Notes under the pieces: model-generated
What the model saw: only the letters and a program-made list of their open reading frames with translations
The model's database searches: none
Told to the model about the DNA's origin: nothing
In this document: positions 33,041 to 41,389 of the stretch, in pieces
Layout of the letters: the number at the start of each line of letters is the position of its first letter
How positions within the stretch are numbered: position 1 is the stretch's first letter
Made by a program: the position numbers and the translations under genes
Assembly: GCA_913055625.1 (NCBI GenBank)
Contig: CAJXJW010000003.1
Span: 186,001 to 250,000 of the forward strand
Source: an uncultured Pseudomonadota bacterium
GTDB lineage: Bacteria > Pseudomonadota > Gammaproteobacteria > Steroidobacterales > Woeseiaceae
Direction of reading: 5' to 3'
DNA: 64,000 nt

Positions 33041-33967
33041 TCACCGTTTGCGTTTGCTGATCCAGACGCCGCCGCTGCCGTAGACCAGGCGTTCGCCGTC
33101 CCACGACAGTGACGGGCGTGTCTCGCCGGCATCGACGGTATCGAACGGCACCGTCTCGCTCAGGTTCACTGCTTGTCGCCAGCGGCCAAAGATCGAGTGT
33201 CTTTTCGCGTAGAAAATGTCGAAGCCCGTGCTGTCGCCGTCGAAGCTCGGTCGATCGGATGCGAACACGATCTTGCGGCCGTCCTGGCTGACGTTCGGTT
33301 GCCGGTCGTCGTACTCGGTGTTGACCGGCCAGCTCAGGCGCACCGGTTTCGTGAAGGTGCCATCGGACCGCATCCGGCTCCGATAGATATCCTGGTTGCC
33401 GGTAAAGTAATCCGTCGAGAAGAACAGGAACGTGCCCCAGCCGGTGTCCACCAGCGAAGGGCTGAACTCCACACCCGGCGTATTCGGGCCATCCGGGTAG
33501 CAGCCGAGATTCTGCGGCTCGCTCCAGCCGGTCGCAGGATCCTGCACCGTGCGGTACATGTCGGCATCGCCGCAGCCGCCGCCGCGACGCGACACGAAAT
33601 AGAGCCCGCCGTCGGGTAACGGCGTCGGGCAGAAATCGTCCGCGAGACCGGGATCATTCACGGGCGCAGGCAGGGAGTTGCCGGGTTCGAACGGCTGCCC
33701 GATTGCGGGTCGCTGGTTTGCGTAGATGTCGATTCCGGTGCCGGGGTTTCGAGCGGTGAATATGAAACGGCCGCCCGGCGACTCGATCGGGCACCCGCCG
33801 GGCACCTGCGTACCGTCCGTCTGCTCGAGGGGTTTCGCGCTGCGCCATTCTCCGTGACGGCCGCCGGCTGTCGCTGATCCGGCGAACCCGATCACCAGTG
33901 TGGTGCCGATGGTCAGTGCGGCCGCCATGGCCGCAGCGCCCCGGCACGTTGCAGTTACTGTCGTCAT
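33041..33967 (-). CDS. Exported PD40/WD40-like beta-propeller protein
   Basis: 308 aa with a long N-terminal signal (AAAMAAALTIGTTLVIGFAG..ATA). TolB-type PD40 repeats are evident: CPIESPGGRFIFTARNPG, DDFCPTPLPDGGLYFVSRRG, NVSQDGRKIVFASDRPSFD and RPSLSWDGERLVYGSG. Paired cysteines (GGCP, DDFCP, GGGCGD, LGCYP) suggest disulfides in the periplasm. A strong AAGGAGG lies 7 nt before the ATG. Function is unknown; family members serve as protein scaffolds. It is divergent from the CadC-like regulator at 34.1 kb. Confidence 0.76.
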   Translation of the reverse strand: MTTVTATCRGAAAMAAALTIGTTLVIGFAGSATAGGRHGEWRSAKPLEQTDGTQVPGGCPIESPGGRFIFTARNPGTGIDIYANQRPAIGQPFEPGNSLPAPVNDPGLADDFCPTPLPDGGLYFVSRRGGGCGDADMYRTVQDPATGWSEPQNLGCYPDGPNTPGVEFSPSLVDTGWGTFLFFSTDYFTGNQDIYRSRMRSDGTFTKPVRLSWPVNTEYDDRQPNVSQDGRKIVFASDRPSFDGDSTGFDIFYAKRHSIFGRWRQAVNLSETVPFDTVDAGETRPSLSWDGERLVYGSGGVWISKRKR

Positions 33968-34142
33968 TGTCGTTCCTCCTTCCTATATAGAGGTGGTGTG
34001 TTCAACGCCGGCAGCACGATTTGTCCGCCGCGGCATCCGATGCTAGTGATGCAGCCAACGCCCTTCATGAAACTCGGCCCAAGGAAGCGGTAAGATTCCC
34101 CAAAACCACGGAAAATGACGTAGAGGACGGCGCCCGACGCTG

Positions 34143-35960
34143 ATGTCCGACCCACGCAAGAACCCGCCCGTTCGTTATCGAATCAAGGACCTCGTCCTCG
34201 ATACGGGCTCCCGGCGCGTCACGCGTGGCGACAAGAGGCTGTCGATGGGCGGACTGACCTTCGACCTGCTGCTCGCGCTGGCGCAGGTGTCCCCGGCAAT
34301 GCTGGGCCACGACGAACTCGCGGAACGAGTGTGGAAGGGTCGCCCCGTTTCGCCTGAGACCCTGGGCCAGCGCGTGAAGATGTTGCGCGACGCGCTGTCA
34401 GACGACGCAAGTGCGCCTCGCTACGTCGAGGCCATTCGCGGACAGGGCTATCGCCTGTTGGTACCGGCCGAGATCCTGACCGGGAGTACCGGCCCGCGGG
34501 CGCGGTACGGCCGCGCCGGTCTCGCGTTGGCGACGGCGGGCGCTGTCGCCCTGCTGCTAGGCGGTGCGTGGTGGCTGCGCAACGTTGCGCCCGCGCCGTC
34601 GGTGGCCGTGCTTCCGTTCGCGGACATGAGCCCGTCCGGCGACCAGCAATACCTTGCCGACGGGTTCGCCGAGGAGCTGATCAACCAGCTTTCCCGGCTC
34701 GACGGTCTCGATGTCGCCAGCCGCACGGAATCGTTCTACTACCCTCAGTCAACCACGGACCTCGATACCATCGGCGAGAAGCTCAGCGTAACCGCGATTC
34801 TCGAAGGCAGTGTGCGACGCTCCGCCGATGAGATTCGGGTCACCGTACAGCTCATCGACATCGACAGCGGCTTCCACCTCTGGTCCGATCATTTCGACCG
34901 CAGGCTCGAGGACACGTTTGCCATCCAGGAGGACATTGCCCGCTCGGTAGCCGGCGCACTCGGGATCACGCTCGGGGTCGGCGCCGTGAACGAGTTTCCA
35001 GGTGCGGGAACGCGCAGCTTTCCGGCCTACGAAGCGTACCTTCAGGGCGACTACGAAAAGGCAATGGAGCTCGACGGCGAATATGCCGCGGCATGGGGCG
35101 CGCGCGGCATCGAGATTGCCTCAACGATGTGGGAGTCGCCGCCGGACGCTGCGCCAGCCATCATTCAACGATCGTACGAGCATGTGGCCCGGTCAGTGGA
35201 ACTCGACCCGGGATCCGCACAGGCACACGCGAATTTCGCCACGCTGATTTATGCGACGATGGACTGGGTACAAGCCGAGCAATCGTTCGCGCGGGCTTTA
35301 ACACTCCGACGCAACGCGTATACGCTGGGGCACTACGCGAACATGATGATGCGTGCGGGCCGAAGCCGCCGCGCGCATGCCTTGCACGAGGAGCGTGACG
35401 CCCTTCTGCGGGTGCCCGAAGGATCGTCGGTTTTGCGGGCAAATGTCGAAATCGCACTCGGCAACCTGGACGCCGCCCGACTGGGACTGGAGTCGGTCCC
35501 GGACCAGTACCGTGGCTATCTGCACCTGGCGATCGCCTACAACCAGGCCTCTATCGACGAGATCAGCACCCTGATTTCGACACTGCCGCACGACAGCATC
35601 CCCTATCGTGAACTCTATGGCCCGCTCTCGGCGGTGTTGCACGATCGAGAAGCCGCCCTCGCCTTTCTACGCGGCCTCGCCGACGATCCAGACAGGCACT
35701 GGCCGAACAAGTACCGCGACATCGCGCTTGCTGCCGCATACCTCGGCGACGCTCCGCTGGCATTCGAGGTTTTCCGCCGGGAGCTTACGTACACCACGAT
35801 TCGATTCGGCTCGCTCTGGTTCCCCGTGATGTCCGACGTGCGCAAGCTGTCTGCATTCAAGACGTTTGTGCGCGACGTCAACCTCGACGATTACTGGCGC
35901 AAGCACGGCTGGTCGGACTTCTGTCGACCGCGCGGCAAGGATGATTTCGTCTGTGAATAG
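34143..35960 (+). CDS. CadC-type membrane-bound winged-helix regulator with TolB-N-like and TPR domains
   Basis: 605 aa. Residues 12-108 form an OmpR/CadC winged helix (RRVTRGDKRLSMGGLTFDLL, ending YVEAIRGQGYRLL). One transmembrane helix at about 127-145 (LALATAGAVALLLGGAWWL) follows. The periplasmic part starts SVAVLPFADMSPSGDQQYLADGFAEE, the TolB-N/FlgO-like domain seen in adenylate-cyclase-type TPR proteins, and continues into TPR helices (AWGARGIE, SAQAHANFATLIY). This is a one-component sensor that binds DNA from the membrane; its target is probably local but not identifiable. The start lacks a clear ribosome-binding site. The gene at 61.6 kb shares its periplasmic architecture without the DNA-binding domain. 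Confidence 0.83.
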   Translation: MSDPRKNPPVRYRIKDLVLDTGSRRVTRGDKRLSMGGLTFDLLLALAQVSPAMLGHDELAERVWKGRPVSPETLGQRVKMLRDALSDDASAPRYVEAIRGQGYRLLVPAEILTGSTGPRARYGRAGLALATAGAVALLLGGAWWLRNVAPAPSVAVLPFADMSPSGDQQYLADGFAEELINQLSRLDGLDVASRTESFYYPQSTTDLDTIGEKLSVTAILEGSVRRSADEIRVTVQLIDIDSGFHLWSDHFDRRLEDTFAIQEDIARSVAGALGITLGVGAVNEFPGAGTRSFPAYEAYLQGDYEKAMELDGEYAAAWGARGIEIASTMWESPPDAAPAIIQRSYEHVARSVELDPGSAQAHANFATLIYATMDWVQAEQSFARALTLRRNAYTLGHYANMMMRAGRSRRAHALHEERDALLRVPEGSSVLRANVEIALGNLDAARLGLESVPDQYRGYLHLAIAYNQASIDEISTLISTLPHDSIPYRELYGPLSAVLHDREAALAFLRGLADDPDRHWPNKYRDIALAAAYLGDAPLAFEVFRRELTYTTIRFGSLWFPVMSDVRKLSAFKTFVRDVNLDDYWRKHGWSDFCRPRGKDDFVCE

Positions 35961-36041
35961 TCGGAAGCCCGGCCGTCGAGAACGAAGGATTGCCTGCGCC
36001 CTGGTGGTTCCCGCTGGCCGTCGGGTCGGATCGGCAAGGAA

Positions 36042-37241
36042 TCAGTCCATCGCCCGAAGCAAAAAATCCTGCATCAGCCTGTACGGCGCGTCGGCACCCG
36101 GCGTTCCGTAGTTCCGGCCGGTTACCGCGACGCCCAGGCGCCGCGACGGCACGACGAATATGTTCTGCCCGCCGAAGCCACGCGTCGAGTACGACTCGAT
36201 CAGCTCGCCGCCGACGAGGAACCGGTCGATCCACCATTGGTACCCGTAGCCACTCGTTATGGCGTCCGAGTAGTCCGCGTGCGGTTGTGTCGACCGAATG
36301 ACCCATTCCTCGCTGATGACGCGCTCGCCGTGCCACACACCGCCATCCAGGTACAGCTGCCCGAACTTGAGCATCTCGCGTGTTGTCAGGAACAGCCCGC
36401 TGCCGCCGTTCGGCAGCCCCGTCGGCGTCTCTGTCCAGTCGACATCCTGTATCTGCAGCGGCGCGAACAGGTATTGGTCGGCGAAATTCTCGAGCGGCAC
36501 ACCGATGACGTGCTCCAGCGCCTGCCCGAGGCTGATCGTGCCGGCCGTGTTGTACACGAACATGGTACCGGGCGTCCGGACGACCCGTTGGTCCAGCAAA
36601 CCCTTCGAGACGTCGACGTGGGCCTGGAACAGGTCCCACAGCGAGTTCCCGGGCTGCCCGTAGGGCACCGACCATTCATCCCAAGCGAATCCGAAGCGCA
36701 TGGTCAGCGCATCCTCGAGCGTCATCCCGGCCTTCGCGAGGCTCCAGTTGTCGTAGCCGCCGTAGGTGAACAGGTCGTAGTAGAGTACGTCGACGTCTCG
36801 GATGTAGCCCTGGTCGATCGCGATACCGGTGAGCGCCGAAACGAAACTCTTGGTCGTCGAGTGCATGACGTGGCGGTCGAGCCGGGTATTCGACACCCAG
36901 CCGTCATACTCGTCCAGTCGCGTCCGGAGGTCCTCGTTGAGGATCAGCACGTTGTTTCGCACGGCGGAGATCGCGTCGACGCCGGGAATGTCCTCGTTGA
37001 CGACCGCGTCCATCATGGACTGGATGACCTGCATGTCGGCGCCGTGGTCCTGCAGGTGGCCGACGGCCCAGCCGTCGGCGAGGTCCGCGGGCGCGGTGTA
37101 CGTGTAGGTCTTGCGCGGTGGCGGGTTCGTGACGGCATCGTCACCGCCACCACCGCCGCATGCGGCAAGCGCGAAGAGCGCCAGCGCGACCAGCGGCCGG
37201 CAGCGGAAGCCCTTTCGCCCGGCGGACCCGACCGGCGTCAT
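36042..37241 (-). CDS. Serine hydrolase lipoprotein, beta-lactamase fold
   Basis: 399 aa. The ATG at 37239-37241 overlaps the stop of the upstream flavoprotein gene (ATGA). The lipobox LAAC (Cys28) is followed by a run of glycines. Catalytic motifs are Ser128-Thr-Thr-Lys131 (STTK) and Tyr230-Asn-Thr (YNT), and a C-terminal YSTRGFGGQNIFVVP strand is in the KTG position. It resembles the esterase-like/6-aminohexanoate hydrolase group (PF00144). Coupling to the PYROXD2-like gene suggests it belongs to the second catabolic island, perhaps releasing a substrate from an ester or amide outside the cytoplasm. Confidence 0.84.
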   Translation of the reverse strand: MTPVGSAGRKGFRCRPLVALALFALAACGGGGGDDAVTNPPPRKTYTYTAPADLADGWAVGHLQDHGADMQVIQSMMDAVVNEDIPGVDAISAVRNNVLILNEDLRTRLDEYDGWVSNTRLDRHVMHSTTKSFVSALTGIAIDQGYIRDVDVLYYDLFTYGGYDNWSLAKAGMTLEDALTMRFGFAWDEWSVPYGQPGNSLWDLFQAHVDVSKGLLDQRVVRTPGTMFVYNTAGTISLGQALEHVIGVPLENFADQYLFAPLQIQDVDWTETPTGLPNGGSGLFLTTREMLKFGQLYLDGGVWHGERVISEEWVIRSTQPHADYSDAITSGYGYQWWIDRFLVGGELIESYSTRGFGGQNIFVVPSRRLGVAVTGRNYGTPGADAPYRLMQDFLLRAMD

Positions 37242-38836
37242 CACGATTCTCGCAGTATCCGGCGGGCCGCGTTGTAACCTGGCGCTCCTGTCACGCCGCC
37301 GCCCGGGTGCGTGCCCGCGCCGCACAGGTAAAGGCTTCCGATCGGTGTCGCGTACTGCGACCACCTCGGTAGCGGCCGCATGAAGAACATCTGCTCCAGC
37401 GAGATGTCGCCGTGGAAGATGTTGCCCTCGGTGATGCCGAAGCGCTCCTCGAGGTCGGGCGGCGCCAGCACGCAACGCGCCAGGACCGAGCCCGGCACGT
37501 TCGGGGCGTACTCGGCAATCACTTCCGTCACCTTGTCGCCCAGCGCCTCGCGATGCGAATCCCAACCGCCGTTCAGCCGGTACGGCAGGTACTGGACGAA
37601 GCAGGTCAGCATGTGCCGCCCCCCGGGTGCCAGCGTGTCGTCCACGTTCGAGGCCAGCACGCAGTCCACCCACAGGCGCTCGGGCAACTCGCCCGTGCGC
37701 GAGCGGTTGTAGTTAGCCTCCGCCTCGGCGAGCGTCGGGATCAGCGTGAACAACGAACGCTGCTCGCGCGTGCGGTCCGCCGGCATGCCTCTAACCTGCG
37801 GCTCCTCCGACAGCACGAAGTTCACCTTGCCGGCCGGGCCGTCCATGCGGATGTCCGCGACGGAACGCCGGAAGTCGGCGTCGAGCTCGCTCGCTTCCAC
37901 GAGCGTGAGGAACGTGCGCTTGGGGTCCGCGTTCGAGACGACCGTCGTTGCATCCAGCACCTCGCCGGACCCGAGCGTCACGCCCGTCGCCTTGCCGTTC
38001 ACAATATTGACCTTTGCCACCGGCGCATCGGTGCGCACGGTCACGCCGAGACTTTCGCAGGCGCCCTTCAGCGCCTGCGCGATGGCCCCCATGCCACCGA
38101 TGACGTGCCCCTGCCAGGCCTGCTGGTCCGCATCGCCGCCCGACAGCAGGTGGAACAGCAGGCCCATCGCCGTGCCGGGCTGGTACGGCCCGCCGTGCTT
38201 GCCGTACAGGCTGTTCGACAGGATCAGGCGCTTCAGCTTGTCCGACTCGAAGCGCTTGTCGAGGAACTCGCCGAGCGAGCCCGTCAGGAAGCGCAACAGC
38301 TCCGCCACCTGGTCGCCCGAGATGCCGCGGAAGCGCTTGTACAGGCGCAGCCCTTCGGCCAGCTTCGCGAAGCCGCGTGCGTGCACGTCGGGAGGCGGCT
38401 CCAGGAAGAAGGGCTGCAGGTAGGCAGCAAGTTTTTTCAGTTCCTCTTCGGTCTCGAAAAAGCGCTCGACGTCGTTCGGCGCGATGCGCTGCAACTCTGC
38501 CCGCATGCGGTCGTGTTCCGACCACCACGCAGCGACGTCACCCCCGTCCTCCCGGAACGCCGCCTGCACCCCCGGGTCGCAGGCCACCATGCGCAGCCCG
38601 AAGTCGGCAAGCTTCAGGTCGCGAATGATCGTCGGGCGCAGCATGCTCGCGATATAGGACGCGGTGGACACCCGGCAACCCGGTGTCCGCACCGGATCCA
38701 CCTCCTCCGTGACCGCGCAGCCGCCCACGACGGAACGGCGTTCCAGCACCAGCACCCGGCGTCCGGCTTTGGCCAGGTAGGCCGCGGTGGTCAGGCCGTT
38801 GTGCCCGGCCCCGATAACGATCACATCGTATTGCAT
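37241..38836 (-). CDS. FAD-dependent oxidoreductase, phytoene-desaturase/PYROXD2-like (copy 3)
   Basis: 531 aa from the ATG at 38836 (MQYDVIVIGAGHNG, GxGxxG at 9-14; a TTG four codons upstream is also open). GGCAVTEEV, VIGGMGAIAQALKGACES and YLCGAGTHPGGGVTGAPG match copies 1 and 2 at 12.9-16.1 kb. It is divergent from a Rieske oxygenase gene with only 21 bp between start codons, an arrangement that demands overlapping promoters. The family is often misnamed phytoene dehydrogenase; there are no carotenoid genes here, so an amine or heterocycle oxidation is more likely. Confidence 0.84.
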   Translation of the reverse strand: MQYDVIVIGAGHNGLTTAAYLAKAGRRVLVLERRSVVGGCAVTEEVDPVRTPGCRVSTASYIASMLRPTIIRDLKLADFGLRMVACDPGVQAAFREDGGDVAAWWSEHDRMRAELQRIAPNDVERFFETEEELKKLAAYLQPFFLEPPPDVHARGFAKLAEGLRLYKRFRGISGDQVAELLRFLTGSLGEFLDKRFESDKLKRLILSNSLYGKHGGPYQPGTAMGLLFHLLSGGDADQQAWQGHVIGGMGAIAQALKGACESLGVTVRTDAPVAKVNIVNGKATGVTLGSGEVLDATTVVSNADPKRTFLTLVEASELDADFRRSVADIRMDGPAGKVNFVLSEEPQVRGMPADRTREQRSLFTLIPTLAEAEANYNRSRTGELPERLWVDCVLASNVDDTLAPGGRHMLTCFVQYLPYRLNGGWDSHREALGDKVTEVIAEYAPNVPGSVLARCVLAPPDLEERFGITEGNIFHGDISLEQMFFMRPLPRWSQYATPIGSLYLCGAGTHPGGGVTGAPGYNAARRILRES

Positions 38837-38857
38837 ACGCCCTGCCAAACGGGTTGA

Positions 38858-39967
38858 ATGGACGAAGAATACATGAGTTCACAACCGCACCAGCTCGAAG
38901 CCACGCTCCCCGGGTCCTACTACCTGGACCCCGATCATTTAGAGCTCGAACGCGACCGGATTTTCCGCCGCGAATGGTTCTGCGTGGGCCGCGCAGAAGG
39001 ACTGGAACAGAAAGGCGACTATCGCCTCGTGAACGTGGCGGGCGATAGCCTGCTGCTGGTCATGAGCGACGAACTGCGCGCGTTCCACAACGTGTGCCGC
39101 CACCGCGGTTCCGAGCTGGTCATGAGCCCGGACGGCAGCGAGCAGCGCGGCCGCTTCCAGGCGGGCATCCGCTGCCCGTACCATTCGTGGAACTACAAGC
39201 TGAACGGCGAGCTGCACAGCACGCCGCACATCGACGTCGACAAGGCCTGCTTCTCGCTGCACCGGGTCGAGCTCGACACCTGGGGCGGGTTCGTGTTCGT
39301 GCGCGTCGCCCCGGGCACGCAGTCGCTGGCCGACATGCTCGCGGTTTCCGCGGCGCGCATCCGCCGCTACCCGCTCGCAGACCTCGCGAGCGGCTGGCGC
39401 ATCGACTACTCGGTCGCCGCGAACTGGAAGGTCATCCTCGAGAACTACAACGAGTGTTACCACTGCGCGGGCGTGCACCCGGAGCTGTGCAAGATCGTCC
39501 CGGCGTTCCGCGTGAACGGCGGCGCCGACCTCGACTGGGAGGAAGGCATCCCGCAGAAGGACGGCACGAACACGTTTTCTTTCACCGGCCTCACGAAGCG
39601 CGCGCCGTTCCCGGGCCTCGACGACAACGAGAAGATTCGCCACAAGGGCGAGCTCATTTACCCGAACCTGATGCTGAGCCTGTCCATGGACCACGCCGCC
39701 GCGTTCACGCTGTGGCCGCGCTCGCCGCAGCGCACGGACATCATCTGCGAGTTCCTTTTTCACCCGGACGAAATGGCGAAGGACGACTTCGACCCGTCCG
39801 ACGCGGTGGAATTCTGGGACCTCGTGAACCGCCAGGACTGGGCCATCTGCGAATCGGTCCAGCGCGGCATGAATTCCAGTGTCTTCGAGTCCGGTTTCTA
39901 CGGACCGATGGAGGACTGGAGCCTCGACATCCGCAACTACGTCCGGGAGCGGCTGGCCGAAGAATAA
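38858..39967 (+). CDS. Rieske non-heme iron oxygenase, alpha subunit (second copy)
   Basis: 369 aa. Rieske ligands are Cys80-x-His82 and Cys106-x2-His109 (CRHRGS..CPYHSW). The catalytic iron motif is ENYNECYHCAGVHP (His202, His207, bridge Glu195/Glu199). It is related to the oxygenase at 4.4 kb but shorter and divergent in the C-terminal pocket, so it likely has a different substrate. An ATG at 38873 is an alternative start; neither has a strong ribosome-binding site. The symporter gene begins about 42 bp downstream. As with the first copy, no reductase is encoded alongside. Confidence 0.85.
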   Translation: MDEEYMSSQPHQLEATLPGSYYLDPDHLELERDRIFRREWFCVGRAEGLEQKGDYRLVNVAGDSLLLVMSDELRAFHNVCRHRGSELVMSPDGSEQRGRFQAGIRCPYHSWNYKLNGELHSTPHIDVDKACFSLHRVELDTWGGFVFVRVAPGTQSLADMLAVSAARIRRYPLADLASGWRIDYSVAANWKVILENYNECYHCAGVHPELCKIVPAFRVNGGADLDWEEGIPQKDGTNTFSFTGLTKRAPFPGLDDNEKIRHKGELIYPNLMLSLSMDHAAAFTLWPRSPQRTDIICEFLFHPDEMAKDDFDPSDAVEFWDLVNRQDWAICESVQRGMNSSVFESGFYGPMEDWSLDIRNYVRERLAEE

Positions 39968-40009
39968 GAACGACGGGACGCGGGCGGTCCCTGCAGCGGG
40001 GAGAGGTTC

Positions 40010-41389
40010 ATGCTCGACATCATCGTGTTCGGGGCCTACATCGGGCTCGTGCTTGCGATCGGCCGCTACTGGTCGAAGCGCGTGCACAGCACCGAGGACT
40101 TCCATCTCTGCGGCCGCGAACTGGGCCCGGTGCCCGCCTCGTTGTCGCTCGCCGCGACCGAGTTCTCCGGTTCCGGCCTGATCGGCGGCGCGGGCCTCGC
40201 CTACGCGATCGGCGTGTCCGGCATCTACTGGAACTACGGCGCGATACCCGCCTACTTTTTCATCGGGCTGTTCATCGCGCCGCGCCTGCGCAAGCTGCAG
40301 CTCACGACCATCCCCGAGTACATCGGCAACGTGTTCGGCGTCGAGACACGCAGGCTGACGGCCGTGTTGCAGATCCTCGAGGCGGTCGCGTTCGTCGCCG
40401 TGCAGATCCTCGTGTCGGCGATCCTGCTGTCCGCACTGTTCGACCTCACGATCGCGCAGTCGTCGATCATCATCACGGCCGCGTTCGCGATCTACACGAT
40501 GATGGGCGGTCTCTGGGCCGTGGTCTGGACGGACGCGCTGCAGTACGTCGTGCTGATGACCGGCGTGATCCTCGCGGTCGTGCTCGCCTGGATCGCGGTC
40601 GGCGGCATCGGCGGCCTGCAGTCAGCATTGCCCGAGTCCTATTTCGACCCGACCGCGCTCGGCTTCTGGACGCCGCTCGCGTGGTCCGCGCTCGCGCTCT
40701 ACAGCTACGGCGTCGACCAGGCGTACATGCAACGCGCGCTGGCCGCGAAGGACCCGGCCACGGCGCGTTTCGCGTACCTGTTCACCGGCTGCAACTACGT
40801 CGTGTTCGGCGCCTGCGTCGCGTTCCTCGGCATGGCGGCCGCCGCACTGCTGCCGGGCCTCGAAAGCCAGGACGAGGCGCTGCCGGAACTCGTGGCGCAG
40901 GTGCTGCCGGAGGGCGTACGCTCGCTGATCATGACCGCGATCATGGCCGCCACGATGTCCACGTCCTCGTCGTTCCTCGCCGCCGCGTCCTCGCTCGCCG
41001 TACAGGACCTGTACGAGCCGATGTTCGGGCACAATTCGAGTGACGCGAGGCAGATCTTCCATTCGCGCGTCATCACCGCCGTGCTGGCCGCGGTCGCGCT
41101 GTCCATTTCCCTGGTGTTCCCCGGCGTCGTCAGCCTCGTCGTGTTCGCGACGCTGCTCGCGCCCGCCGCGATCTTTGTGCCGTTCATCCTGTCGGTCTTC
41201 TGGAAGCACACGCCCCGGCATGTGGGCTTCTGGGCGATCCTCGTGTCGGCGGCAGCCGGCTGTGCGTCGCAGCTGTTCGTCTACGACCAGGTCGATGGCT
41301 GGCCCGGCGCGATCCACCCGATGTTTGTCGCGCCGGTCGCGGCGCTGGCCGTGATGCTGCCGGCCGCATGGTTCCGGCGCGCACCGTGA
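40010..41389 (+). CDS. Sodium:solute symporter (SSS) family transporter
   Basis: 459-aa inner-membrane protein with about 13 transmembrane helices. SSS hallmarks are DFHLCGRELGPVPASLSLAA near the N-terminus, GGLWAVVWTDALQYVVLMTG, and SLIMTAIMAATMSTSSSFLA (the helix with Na+-site serines/threonines). GGAGAGG precedes the ATG. The stop codon overlaps the GTG start of the DAO flavoprotein, so uptake and oxidation genes are coupled. Relatives carry proline, pantothenate, betaines or sugars; with a Rieske and two flavoproteins beside it, a betaine-like zwitterion is a reasonable guess. Confidence 0.87.
   Translation: MLDIIVFGAYIGLVLAIGRYWSKRVHSTEDFHLCGRELGPVPASLSLAATEFSGSGLIGGAGLAYAIGVSGIYWNYGAIPAYFFIGLFIAPRLRKLQLTTIPEYIGNVFGVETRRLTAVLQILEAVAFVAVQILVSAILLSALFDLTIAQSSIIITAAFAIYTMMGGLWAVVWTDALQYVVLMTGVILAVVLAWIAVGGIGGLQSALPESYFDPTALGFWTPLAWSALALYSYGVDQAYMQRALAAKDPATARFAYLFTGCNYVVFGACVAFLGMAAAALLPGLESQDEALPELVAQVLPEGVRSLIMTAIMAATMSTSSSFLAAASSLAVQDLYEPMFGHNSSDARQIFHSRVITAVLAAVALSISLVFPGVVSLVVFATLLAPAAIFVPFILSVFWKHTPRHVGFWAILVSAAAGCASQLFVYDQVDGWPGAIHPMFVAPVAALAVMLPAAWFRRAP

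Noticed and set aside
29401-37241. Beta-lactamase resistance genes
   Set aside because: The SxxK and YxN/YST motifs are shared by esterases and peptidases of the same fold; sequence and context give no support for drug resistance.
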